64,000 nucleotides of DNA from Bryobacterales bacterium (GTDB taxonomy: Bacteria; Acidobacteriota; Terriglobia; Bryobacterales; UBA6623). Position 1 is the first letter of the stretch. The number at the start of each line of letters is the position of its first letter. A program made the translations under genes and the position numbers. Below the pieces are notes generated by a model, which was not told the origin of the DNA, made no database searches, and was given only the letters and a program-made list of their open reading frames with translations. This document shows, in pieces, positions 1 to 8,480 of the stretch. Where the stretch lies: the NCBI GenBank assembly GCA_028819235.1, contig JAPPMC010000129.1:1-64000 (forward strand), in the 5' to 3' direction.

Positions 1-540
1 GTCCGGTTTGCCCATATATAAGGAGCACGAAGGGTTTTGGCGCAAGCACAAGCTAGCCAGACACATGTCTGCGCGCTTCTGAGAAGCGGAAATGGGTTCG
101 GTCTTGTCTTGACCCCTATGCCACGGGTCGCGCAGTGCGCGGGTCTCCCAAGTTTCGACGCCTTTGCTGGCCGACCAACCGGGAGTCCGTTTGCCGGTGG
201 GTCCAACAAGCTGACGCGGCATGCTCCGAGTTAGTTGGGCATCTCGAAGAGGGTATGCCGGCTGAACCTCCGAGGGCTGCCCCGCTGCTTGCCCGAATCG
301 CCACAGGGTTGGCGGGTGGACGCCACTAGTCGTATCCGCCCACTCGGTCGAGATCAGCCGAGTGGGCCACGCTGCAGACTCCATGCCACCGTGGCACAGA
401 TGCTGAGTGAATGCCCGACTGCCCCTCGTTGCTTACCTAAGGCCCAGCCGGCACGGTGCTACAGCCGGTTCTGAGACCGCGTTCGATCCAAGCCTTGCCC
501 GTTCGCGTTCTGCGATAATTAGAGCGAAGGCAATCAAGCC
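1..540. other. Gene-free leader upstream of prfB
   Basis: No reading frame here has a plausible start, ribosome site and protein-like composition. The only structure I can support is a stem-loop at 338-367, listed separately. A TAG at 520-522 blocks any upstream in-frame extension of prfB. Confidence 0.5.
338..367. other. Perfect 10-bp stem-loop upstream of prfB
   Basis: GCCCACTCGG (338-347) and CCGAGTGGGC (358-367) are exact reverse complements around a 10-nt loop. There is no T tract on either side, so it is not a standard intrinsic terminator. It could be an RNA hairpin in the leader or the end of an upstream transcript. Confidence 0.35.
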
Positions 541-1663
541 ATGATCCTAGAGGAACTGGAGCGCGAGTTTGACCGGGTGCAGGCCCGGGCACGAGTGATT
601 CGGGGGTATCTTTGACGCTCCTGCAAGGCGTCGCGATCTTGAGGCCCTAGAGCGAAAGATTGCCGAACCTGCTTTTTGGAGCAATCCCTCCAAGAGCCAG
701 CCAGTCCTGCGCGAACGCAAGCGCCTAGACCGGGTTGTACGAACCGATAGCGAGATCGGGTCCGCCCTGTCAGACTTGGAAGCTTTCCTCGAACTCGGCC
801 GCGAAGGTGAGCCGGTCGAAGAGGAATGCGCGGCCGAGCTGCAGTCTCTCTCCACCAGACTAGAAGAAATCGAGGCCGAGTCGCTGCTCAGCGGTGAGCA
901 CGACTCCGCCAACGCCATCGTCACGCTCAATGCGGGAGCGGGCGGCACGGAGGCTCAGGACTGGGCACAGATGCTTCAGCGCATGTACCTAAGGTGGGCC
1001 GAGCGGAAGGGCTTCAAGCGTGAGATCTCTGACACTGTCTACGGCGAGGAGGCAGGGATCAAGTCGGCGACGATCATGCTCAAGGGCGAGAACGCCTACG
1101 GCCTTATGCGATCAGAGGTCGGCGTGCACCGATTGGTCCGCATCTCCCCGTTCGACTCCAACGCGCGTCGGCACACGTCCTTCGCCTCGGTCTACGTGTA
1201 TCCGGAGATCGACGACCAGATCGAGATTGACATCCGCACGGAAGACCTGCGCATCGACACCTATCGCGCCAGCGGGGCCGGCGGGCAGCACGTCAACATG
1301 ACGGACTCTGCCGTGCGCATCACCCACCTGCCGACCAACACGGTCGTCCAGTGCCAGAACGAGCGCTCCCAGCACAAGAATCGGGCCACGGCCATGACCA
1401 TGCTGCGCGCGCGGCTGTATGCCCTGGAACTCGCCAAGAAGCGGTCCGAGGCGGACAGGATCGAGGCTAGCAAGCTTGACATCGACTTCGGAAGCCAGAT
1501 CCGCAACTATGTGCTGGCCCCGTACCGCTTGGTCAAAGACCTGCGCACGTCGGTGGAGATCGGCAATGTGGACCGCGTACTGGACGGCGACCTCGACAAG
1601 CTGATGCACGCCTACCTCGTGTATCAGCGGACCAGAAAACAGGCCGCGACGCCCACGCGCTGA
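541..1663 (+). CDS. prfB: Peptide chain release factor 2 (RF2), programmed +1 frameshift
   Basis: RF2 recognises UGA and UAA stop codons and triggers peptide release on the ribosome. The gene is split: frame 0 runs 541-612 (24 codons, ending in the peptide RGYL) and meets TGA at 613-615. A +1 shift resumes at GAC 614-616 and continues to 1663, giving 373 residues, close to E. coli RF2 (365). The peptidyl-hydrolase motif GGQ is at about residues 247-249 within GASGAGGQHVN, and the RF2-type stop-recognition tripeptide SPF lies in VRISPFDS. ATG 541 is the only usable start: an in-frame TAG lies at 520-522, and GAAGG sits about 10 nt upstream. Annotation software often truncates such genes to an internal start. 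Confidence 0.97.
601..616 (+). promoter_or_regulatory. prfB: prfB autoregulatory +1 frameshift site
   Basis: The stretch reads CGG GGG TAT CTT TGA C. It has a Shine-Dalgarno-like G run, the slippery CTT codon and an in-frame TGA followed by C (a weak termination context). This is the classical RF2 feedback switch: low RF2 makes ribosomes pause at UGA and slip +1 on CUU. The only change from the E. coli element is C instead of A at the first base of the G run. Confidence 0.95.
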
Positions 1664-1725
1664 GCGCTGGGCGGGCGAGCCGCCTACGGTTGCGAAACGG
1701 GTCCCCGGACGCATCTAATGGTCAC

Positions 1726-3768
1726 ATGCGCATTTTCTTAACAGCATGCATCGCTGCTTTGGCCGCCTTGGCGGTCGCCCAAGCACGAGTAGTCAGCGTT
1801 GAGGTCACTGCCCGTGAGCCCGTTCTCGCGGGAAAGTCCTTTGGCCTTGCCGGATCGTACGAACGGCTGACCGGGACCGTACGATTCGCCGTGGACCCGG
1901 CCAATCGGGCCAACAGGATCATCACCGATATCGATCTGGCACCCAAGAACGCCAGTGGCGAGGTGGAGTTCTCCTCGGAGTTCTTCCTGCTGCGGCCCGT
2001 AGATGTGTCCCGGGGAAACGGTGCACTCCTGTACGAGGTGTCTAATCGCGGGCGCAAGGGCGCGCTGAGCTTCTTCAACTTTGCCGCTGGAAGCCTTGAC
2101 CCTCGCCAAGAGCGCCACCTCGGCGACGCTTTCTTGCTCGAGCAAGGTTTTTCGGTCCTGTGGCTGGGATGGCAGTTTGATCCGCCAAGGACTCCAGGGC
2201 TGATCCGCCTCACTACGCCTGTCGCCACCCGCGACGGAGCAGCGGTGACTGGGATCGTTCGCAGCGACTTCGTGGTCAAGGACCGCGTGTATGCGAATTC
2301 CCTGGCAGACCGCAACCATATCCCCTACCCAGTGGCGGATCCCGAATCGCCCGAGAATCGCATGACCGTGCGCGACAGGGTGGAGGCTGAGCGCGTCGAG
2401 ATTCCACGTGATCAGTGGCGATTTGCCCGAATGGCCGAGGGGAAGCCCGTGCCAGACTCCGGCTCGGTATACCTCGAGGGCGGTTTCGAGCCGGGCCGCA
2501 TCTATGAGGTGGTCTACGTTTCGAAGGACCCTCCTTTGGTGGGCCTCGGACCTGCGGCCGTGCGCGACATGGTCTCGCACATCAAGTACGAAGGCGATCC
2601 TGCCCTTGGTGTCGATTCGGACGGGATCGACCGCACCATCGCATTTGGCATCTCCCAGAGCGGCAGGTTCCTGCGGACGTTCATGTACTACGGCTTCAAT
2701 GAGGATGAGCAAGCGCGTCCAGCCTTCGACGGGATCATGTCGCACGTCGCGGGCGGTGGGCGCGGCAGCTTCAACCACCGCTTCGCACAGCCGTCGCGGG
2801 ATGCCCACCCCTTCCTGAACTTCCTCTATCCCACGGACATCTTTCCGTTCACCGACGTTGCGCAGAAGGATCCCGAGACCGGCCGCGACGACGGCATCTT
2901 GGCCCACGGCCTGAAGCCGGAGTTCTGGCCCAAGGTCTTCTACACCAATTCGTCGTACGAGTACTGGGGCAGGGCAGCCTCGCTGATTCACACCGACATC
3001 GCCGCGACTCGTGACATCGAATTGCTCGACAACGTCCGTGTCTTCCTGTTTTCCGCCACCCAGCACGGTCCGGCCGGCTTCCCGCCTTCAGTCTCGATCG
3101 GACAGCAGCCGGCAAACCCCCTCGACTTCCGGTGGACGATGCGAGCGCTCCTTCTCGCGATGAGTGACTGGACGCGCGGTAAGGGAGAGCCGCCCGCCAG
3201 CCGCTACCCGCTCTTGGCCGACCGCACGCTCGTGAGGGCGGAGGATCTGCGCTTTCCCGCCATCCCCGGGGTCGCCACGTCGACGCGCGTCCACAAGGCC
3301 TATCGGGCTGACTACGGTTCCCGCTTCGTCAGCGAGGGCATCGTGGACCAAGAGCCACCGAAGATCGGCTCGGAGTTTCCGGTCCTGGTGCCCGCCGTGG
3401 ATCCGGACGGCAACGATGTCGCCGGCGTGCGCATGCCCGAGCTGCAGGTTCCGTTGGCGACCTACACGGGCTGGAACCTCTTCAACGCCAAGTCGGGCCC
3501 AGTGGACGAGATCTCGAGCATGGTGGGTTCGTACATACCGTTCGCGCGGACACGTGGCGAGCGCTTGGCAGCGCAGGATCCCCGCCCCTCGATTGAAGAG
3601 CGCTACGCGAGCCGTGAAGAGTATCTGGGACGGGTTGCCGAGGCAGGCATGGGCCTGATCGACTCTGGCCTCTTACTGGAGCACGATCTGGGACGGGTGA
3701 TTGCCGCTGCCGCACGACACTGGGATCACCTGGTGGGCGGCTCCCCGGACTCGGGCTCCGACCGCTGA
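1726..3768 (+). CDS. Secreted alpha/beta hydrolase-domain protein (Abhydrolase_10-like)
   Basis: A predicted exported hydrolase of 680 residues with unknown substrate. Residues 1-20 form a signal peptide (MRIFLTACIAALAALAVAQA). ATG 1726 is therefore preferred over an upstream TTG at 1690. The family signature GISQSGR lies at about residues 308-314 and is followed by FLRTFMYYGFN, as in the large alpha/beta hydrolase proteins common in Acidobacteria and Proteobacteria. I cannot tell from the motif alone which of its two serines is the nucleophile. The gene stands alone, 62 bp after prfB on the same strand, with no visible terminator between them. Confidence 0.85.
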   Translation: MRIFLTACIAALAALAVAQARVVSVEVTAREPVLAGKSFGLAGSYERLTGTVRFAVDPANRANRIITDIDLAPKNASGEVEFSSEFFLLRPVDVSRGNGALLYEVSNRGRKGALSFFNFAAGSLDPRQERHLGDAFLLEQGFSVLWLGWQFDPPRTPGLIRLTTPVATRDGAAVTGIVRSDFVVKDRVYANSLADRNHIPYPVADPESPENRMTVRDRVEAERVEIPRDQWRFARMAEGKPVPDSGSVYLEGGFEPGRIYEVVYVSKDPPLVGLGPAAVRDMVSHIKYEGDPALGVDSDGIDRTIAFGISQSGRFLRTFMYYGFNEDEQARPAFDGIMSHVAGGGRGSFNHRFAQPSRDAHPFLNFLYPTDIFPFTDVAQKDPETGRDDGILAHGLKPEFWPKVFYTNSSYEYWGRAASLIHTDIAATRDIELLDNVRVFLFSATQHGPAGFPPSVSIGQQPANPLDFRWTMRALLLAMSDWTRGKGEPPASRYPLLADRTLVRAEDLRFPAIPGVATSTRVHKAYRADYGSRFVSEGIVDQEPPKIGSEFPVLVPAVDPDGNDVAGVRMPELQVPLATYTGWNLFNAKSGPVDEISSMVGSYIPFARTRGERLAAQDPRPSIEERYASREEYLGRVAEAGMGLIDSGLLLEHDLGRVIAAAARHWDHLVGGSPDSGSDR

Positions 3769-4342
3769 TCCCTGCTCGGGCCGGACTCCGAACCCGCCAG
3801 CAGTGTCTCCCGCCGCCCGTGCCCCGACCGGCAGGTGGTGGCTTGTCGCGTCGACCACAGGCCCTGCGAAGTCAGCTCGTGCGGGGATAGCCTGGCCTTC
3901 ATCAGCCCTGCTCAGCCCTGCCGCGCAGTGCTCGTGTCGCCGGTCGAGGAAGTGCAGGACTTCGTGGACCGCCACTCTTGCCAGAGAGCGGCCCAAGGCT
4001 TCACCGGCCCCCGGGGCGCCCCGAATGGCGGTACAGAGAGCCGCGGAAGACGACTAGGCGCGGCTGGAGGCGCCCGCCCTCTCGGTATGCCAGCCCCATC
4101 ACATGTTCTAGGCCGGCGGGCGGCTCGTCCAGAATCGTCATCGCGATCCATTCCCCCGTGCAATTCCCGAACCGCGGCCCGTCCACGCGGTCGCCGACCA
4201 GTCTCAGGAACTCCTTGGTCGTCGCACCCCGCACCGGCGCTGCTAGCAGGGCGTCCCGATCGTCCACGCAGACTGTCCACGGTGCGCCGAGAGCCAATGG
4301 GAGCACCAGCATGGAGAGCGCTGCGGGAAGAATCTTCATCAA
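3673..4342 (-). pseudogene. Frameshifted exported HExxH (metallopeptidase-like) protein
   Basis: The frame starting at ATG 4342 encodes a signal peptide (MMKILPAALSMLVLPLALG) and runs to a stop at about 4001, ending ...RGSLYRHSGRPGGR. Skipping one base in the CCCCGGGGG run near 4010-4020 opens a second frame. That frame reads GEALGRSLARVAVHEVLHFLDRRHEH and continues to a stop at 3673. Together they look like a small acidobacterial exported protein carrying a zinc-binding HEVLH motif followed by a conserved GLxRA tail. The region below about 3840 is probably beyond the ancestral C-terminus and overlaps the end of the hydrolase gene antisense. It is either a real pseudogene or a homopolymer indel in the assembly. 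Confidence 0.55.
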
Positions 4343-4482
4343 ATCTTAATATTCCTTAATAGGGCTGCAACAATTCCTCCTTCAAGTCAAGCGGCATTGA
4401 CGCATTGGCAGAACGGGCGGCAATTGGCGCAATTTCGCCCGCGTGGGGGCAGGGCAGGGCCCCAGGGCCGGGAGTGGAGTGT

Positions 4483-4740
4483 CTACTGACCGTCAGAGAA
4501 GCGGGACGCCCGCTTCCACGTCAGCCATGCGATGCCCAAGACGACGCTCAGGGGTGCGATCGACAAAACGGCGATGCCTCGTTGCAGTGCGCCCACTGCA
4601 CGGTCCTTCTGCATGGCCGCGGTCTCCCGGCACATGGAGCAGCCCTGAGCAGGGGCTGGCGGTGCCAGCGCCACCGTCGTCAGCATTCCAATGGCCAAGA
4701 CTAAGCCGGCCGCCCGCGCCGATCGCTTGGCAACTGGCAC
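4483..4740 (-). CDS. Small exported/membrane protein with CxxC motif, last gene of cox operon
   Basis: An 85-residue protein: signal peptide (MPVAKRSARAAGLVLAIGML...APAQ), a conserved CSMC near residue 35, then a C-terminal hydrophobic segment (GIAVLSIAPLSVVLGIAWL). GTG 4740 is chosen because it gives a proper basic n-region; TTG 4752 (overlapping the coxIV stop) and ATG 4686 are alternatives. The reading frame begins within about 10 bases of the coxIV stop, so it is very likely cotranscribed. Small CxMC proteins of this shape occur next to oxidase genes in other Acidobacteria as far as I recall. A role in copper handling or oxidase assembly is only an inference. Confidence 0.7.
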   Translation of the reverse strand: MPVAKRSARAAGLVLAIGMLTTVALAPPAPAQGCSMCRETAAMQKDRAVGALQRGIAVLSIAPLSVVLGIAWLTWKRASRFSDGQ

Positions 4741-4748
4741 AGCAGTGG

Positions 4749-5297
4749 TCAAGGCCGCAGATCCACCAGCCGGTAGCTGTCCGGGAAGAAGTACCCGCAC
4801 ATGATCACGATGCAAGCCAGCGCCGGCAGCACGACGATCCAGCGCAGCAGGCGATTGTCGAACTGCAAGTGCATGAACGTCGCCATTATCATGCCCGCCT
4901 TGACCGCCGACAGCGCGAGTAGGATCACAAGCATGGCTAGCAGGCCCGCGATCTGGAAGTAGGCCAGCACAACCTCGATGAAGGTCAGCACCAGCAGGCC
5001 GATCCAGATCTTCAGGAACAGCGGCATGTGCGCGTCGGTGAACTCGGGGTCTTCCGGCAGCAGGAATGCCGGGGCCTTGCCCGCGCCGGCGGCAGCAGGA
5101 GCCCCGGCCACCACGGGATAGAATCGCCAAGCGATGTACCCAAAGCAGGTCACGCCCATCAGCGCGGCGAACAGTGCCAAGAACAGATTGTCGAGGGTGG
5201 CCGTAATCGAACCTTGCGCGACCAACCCTCCGAAGGTCGCAAAGCCCCATACTCCCAGCGCCAGGCAGAAAAGGTATCCGATAAGAGAAATCAGCAT
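4749..5297 (-). CDS. Cytochrome c oxidase subunit IV-like protein
   Basis: A 182-residue membrane protein with about five hydrophobic segments. The C-terminal half has the pattern of prokaryotic COX subunit IV (PF03626), with TFIEVVLAYFQIAG, LSAVKAGMIMATFMHLQFD and a final helix. An extra N-terminal pair of helices and a soluble linker (about residues 65-90) make it longer than the usual 90-110 residues. It sits 17 bp downstream of the second subunit III gene. It probably stabilises the CuB site of the oxidase, as in other aa3 enzymes. ATG 5297 is the first start of the frame. Confidence 0.85.
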   Translation of the reverse strand: MLISLIGYLFCLALGVWGFATFGGLVAQGSITATLDNLFLALFAALMGVTCFGYIAWRFYPVVAGAPAAAGAGKAPAFLLPEDPEFTDAHMPLFLKIWIGLLVLTFIEVVLAYFQIAGLLAMLVILLALSAVKAGMIMATFMHLQFDNRLLRWIVVLPALACIVIMCGYFFPDSYRLVDLRP

Positions 5298-5314
5298 GAC
5301 GGGCCCTCCACTCC

Positions 5315-5947
5315 TCAGTCCACGCTCGTGGAAAGCAGATAGATCAGCGGGAAGACGAACATCCAGACCAAGTCCACGAAGTGCCAGTACAGCCCGGCCA
5401 CTTCGACATCCTCAGGCAGCCACTTCCCTCGGCGGTACCCCAGCGCCACAATGGCGAGGTACGCGACCCCCGTGATGACGTGGAACATATGCAGGCCTGT
5501 GATCAGGAAGAACGTGCTGCCGAACAGAGGCGTGCCGTATTCGTTCGCCCACGGGTACATGCCCTCGTCGACCATCAGGTGCATCCACTCATAGCTGTGC
5601 AGGAGCACGAAGATCGACCCGAAGATCGCGGTCCACCAAATCCACTTCACGGCCTTGCGCCGGGCCCCGTGGTGCGCCGCCGACACCGCGAAGACCATGG
5701 TCAGGCTGCTGGTCAGCAGCACTAGCGTCATCACAGTAGAGAACACAATCGACGGGAAGAAGTGGAACGGCGTGGGCCAATCGTTCGCCACCCGGACATA
5801 GCTGTACGTCAGCAGCAGGGCTGAGAATGTCAGCGAGTCCGACATGATGAACAGCCACATCCCCAGCTTCTTGTGGCCGACTGCGAGCGGCGTGCCGCCC
5901 CCTTGCCATGTCGGCTGGGCTACCGTGGCCGCATGTGCGTCCGACAT
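5315..5947 (-). CDS. Heme-copper oxidase subunit III (second paralogue)
   Basis: A 210-residue integral membrane protein with five to six helices. It has the subunit III hallmarks GMWLFIMSDSLTFSALL, FFLITGLHMFHVITG and GLYWHFVDLVWMFVFPLIYL. It lies 4 bp after the neighbouring subunit III gene, with which it shares the C-terminal YWHF-D-WV pattern. Two adjacent, divergent subunit III genes are characteristic of acidobacterial oxidase operons. One may be the structural subunit III and the other a specialised variant; the sequence does not say which. Confidence 0.9.
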   Translation of the reverse strand: MSDAHAATVAQPTWQGGGTPLAVGHKKLGMWLFIMSDSLTFSALLLTYSYVRVANDWPTPFHFFPSIVFSTVMTLVLLTSSLTMVFAVSAAHHGARRKAVKWIWWTAIFGSIFVLLHSYEWMHLMVDEGMYPWANEYGTPLFGSTFFLITGLHMFHVITGVAYLAIVALGYRRGKWLPEDVEVAGLYWHFVDLVWMFVFPLIYLLSTSVD

Positions 5948-5951
5948 CCGC

Positions 5952-6611
5952 TTACCTCCAGATCAACAGCAGCCCAAGGATGTAGACCCACAGGGCGTCC
6001 AAGAAATGCCAGTACAGTGCCGTCGCTTCCACGACAGCCCTGCGGGTCGGCCATGGCCGGCTCGTGCGCAGGCGGACCCAGATGTATCCCATCACCGCGA
6101 TCCCGCCCAGCAGGTGCAGGCCATGCCCGGCAGTCAGCACGTAGTAGAAGGAGCTGGCCGGGTTCGACGCAAGATAGATTCCGCGCGCGGTGAGCGATTG
6201 CCACCCCAGAAGTTGGAACGCGACGAATACCGCTCCCAGAATGGCGGAGACATTCACCCATTTCCTCAGGCCGTCCCCAGAGCCGTCCTCCAGCGCCTGC
6301 TTGGCCCGCTCGATCGTGACGCTCGACAGGAGCAGGACGAGTGTGCTCACGTACAGCACGGGAGGCAGCGAGAAGGGCTGCCAGTCGTTCGAGAGCCCCT
6401 GCCGAACGATCATGGCGCTCGTCAGGGCCGCAAAGAACATCAGTATGCCGCCCATGCCGATCCAGACGCCGAGCTTGTAGCGCTGGACGATCCGGTTCCC
6501 GCCGGGCGGGCGCTGCCATCCGCCCGGGTCGTCGGGCGGATGGGCAGCAAAGCCCCCGTCGCCGGTCGCTCGCTCCGCAGGGAGCGCGCTGGGTGTCAGA
6601 ACGGCTGGCAT
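5952..6611 (-). CDS. coxC: Heme-copper oxidase subunit III (first paralogue)
   Basis: A 219-residue membrane protein of the COX3 family, with an N-terminal soluble extension of about 45 residues followed by helices starting at YKLGVWIGMGGILMFFAAL. The C-terminal signature ATALYWHFLDALWVYILGLLL and the internal AGHGLHLLGG match subunit III. ATG 6611 follows the coxA stop by 5 bp, so translation is probably coupled. Subunit III contributes to oxygen delivery and stability of the aa3 complex. Confidence 0.9.
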   Translation of the reverse strand: MPAVLTPSALPAERATGDGGFAAHPPDDPGGWQRPPGGNRIVQRYKLGVWIGMGGILMFFAALTSAMIVRQGLSNDWQPFSLPPVLYVSTLVLLLSSVTIERAKQALEDGSGDGLRKWVNVSAILGAVFVAFQLLGWQSLTARGIYLASNPASSFYYVLTAGHGLHLLGGIAVMGYIWVRLRTSRPWPTRRAVVEATALYWHFLDALWVYILGLLLIWR

Positions 6612-6616
6612 CTCAC

Positions 6617-8440
6617 CTAGTCACCGCTGGCCGCAGACGGTTCCCCGTAGACCGCCCGGTCATCGTTACACTGCATCGCGAAGTCCCGCTTGGCGCCGCC
6701 AAGGCTGAAGTCATAGGCACCGCGGTACACGTGAGGAACTTTGCCGCCGAAGTTGTCGTGCGGGGGCGGGGAGGAGATGGCCCACTCCAGCGTAGTGGCC
6801 TCCCAAGGATTCGGATCCGTGCACACCTTGCCGGCGTAGATGCCCTTGACGAAGTTGTACAGGAAGAGGAACTGCGCCAAGACTGTCAGCACCGCCGCCA
6901 CGGTAATGAACAGGTGCAGCTGCGCCGCCCCTCCCTCCATCAGGAAGTCGACGCCGGTGATCTCGGCATAGCGCCTCGGATGCGGGAGCATGCCGAGATA
7001 GTGCATCGGGCCGAAAATGGCGTACACGCCGACGAAAGTCAGCCAGAAGTGGATCTTGCTGAGCCTCTCGTCCATCATCCTTCCGAACATCTTCGGGAAC
7101 CAGAACGTAAGGCCCGCGAACATCCCGAAGATGGCCGCCACGCCCATGATTAGGTGGAAGTGGGCCACCACGAAGTAAGTGTCGTGGAAGTAGAGATCAA
7201 TCGTGGGTTGGCCAAGGAAGATGCCGGATATGCCGCCGGAGACGAATAGGGAGACGAAGCCGATCGAGTACAGCATCGGCGACGTGAAGCGGATCTTGCC
7301 GCCCCACATCGTTCCAATCCAATTGAACGTCTTGATGGCCGAGGGCACGCCAATGCACATGGTGAGTACCGAGAAGACGAATGCGGAGTAGGGGCTCATG
7401 CCGCTGACGAACATGTGGTGTCCCCAGACCACGAAGCCCAAGAGGCCGATTGCGATGACGGCGTACACCATGGCCCGGTACCCGAACACCGTCTTTCTCG
7501 CGAAGGTCGACAGCACATGCGAAGTGACCCCCATCCCCGGCAGGATTGCGATGTACACCTCGGGATGCCCGAAGAACCAGAACAGGTGCTGCCACAGGAT
7601 CGGCGACCCGCCCGAGTGGTCGATCTGCTTGTCGCTGACGATCAGTCCCCCTGGGACGAAGAAGCTCGTCCCCACGTTCCGGTCCATGAGCAGCAGCACT
7701 CCCGCCGCCAGCAGAACTCCGAAGGCGAGCAGGCCGAGTATCGCCGTGATGAACCAGGTCCAGCACGTGAGCGGCAGGCGCATCATCGTGAGTCCCTTGG
7801 CGCGCAGGTCCAAGATCGTGACGATGAAGTTAAGGGCCGCCAGCAGCGACGCGATGCAGAACACCGCGATCGACGCTAGCCACAGGTCCTGGCCGATGCC
7901 CGGCACGGTCGCTTCCGGGACAGCGCTAAGCGGCGGATATCCCGTCCATCCGGTCTGCGGGGCCCCGCCTTCGACGACGAACGCCGCCATCAGCAGCATG
8001 AACGAAACGAAGGTCGTCCAGAATGACAGCATGTTCAGTCGCGGGAAGGCCATGTCCGCCGCTCCGATCTGGATTGGCAGGAAGTAGTTCCCGAAGCCGC
8101 CCTGCGGCGCAGTGGTGAGCACCATGAACACCATCACCGTGCCGTGCATGGTAAGCATCGCGAGGTAGAACTCGGGGGTCATCACCCCCTCGGGCGCCCC
8201 GACCGGAAACAGGGTGCCCAGCGTTGGGTAGGAGCATTCCGGGCAGATTAGCCGCAGCCTCACGAGGAGGCTGAGAGCCATTCCCACGAACACCGCTACA
8301 ACGGCCAGCAGGAGGTACTGGATCCCGATCACCTTGTGGTCGACCGAGAAGATGTACTTCGACCAGAAGCCTTTCGGCTCCGGGTGGCGGTGCACCTCGG
8401 TGTATTCCGCGACCTCTGGGGAAACCTCAACTTCAGTCAT
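6617..8440 (-). CDS. coxA: Cytochrome c oxidase subunit I (aa3-type)
   Basis: The catalytic subunit (607 residues) reduces O2 to water at the heme a3-CuB centre and pumps protons across the inner membrane. Visible ligand motifs are WFFGHPEVYI (CuB His, D-channel Glu and the His-Tyr cross-link; A1-type enzyme), WGHHMFVSGM (two CuB His) and DTYFVVAHFHLIMG (heme a3 and heme a His). The N-terminal segment SVDHKVIGIQYL is typical. The gene starts 40 bp after coxB and is followed 5 bp later by coxC. No heme a synthase or Cox11/Sco assembly gene is in the window. Confidence 0.97.
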   Translation of the reverse strand: MTEVEVSPEVAEYTEVHRHPEPKGFWSKYIFSVDHKVIGIQYLLLAVVAVFVGMALSLLVRLRLICPECSYPTLGTLFPVGAPEGVMTPEFYLAMLTMHGTVMVFMVLTTAPQGGFGNYFLPIQIGAADMAFPRLNMLSFWTTFVSFMLLMAAFVVEGGAPQTGWTGYPPLSAVPEATVPGIGQDLWLASIAVFCIASLLAALNFIVTILDLRAKGLTMMRLPLTCWTWFITAILGLLAFGVLLAAGVLLLMDRNVGTSFFVPGGLIVSDKQIDHSGGSPILWQHLFWFFGHPEVYIAILPGMGVTSHVLSTFARKTVFGYRAMVYAVIAIGLLGFVVWGHHMFVSGMSPYSAFVFSVLTMCIGVPSAIKTFNWIGTMWGGKIRFTSPMLYSIGFVSLFVSGGISGIFLGQPTIDLYFHDTYFVVAHFHLIMGVAAIFGMFAGLTFWFPKMFGRMMDERLSKIHFWLTFVGVYAIFGPMHYLGMLPHPRRYAEITGVDFLMEGGAAQLHLFITVAAVLTVLAQFLFLYNFVKGIYAGKVCTDPNPWEATTLEWAISSPPPHDNFGGKVPHVYRGAYDFSLGGAKRDFAMQCNDDRAVYGEPSAASGD

Positions 8441-8480
8441 GGCTCAGTCGAATCCTCCATGCCATCGTGTGCCAGCACGG

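Noticed and set aside
481..489. GTTCGATCC, a T-loop-like string before prfB
   Set aside because: The flanking bases do not pair and no cloverleaf can be built.
1738..3066. 442-residue antisense frame under the secreted hydrolase
   Set aside because: No start signal or domain; the plus strand gene has signal peptide and hydrolase signature.
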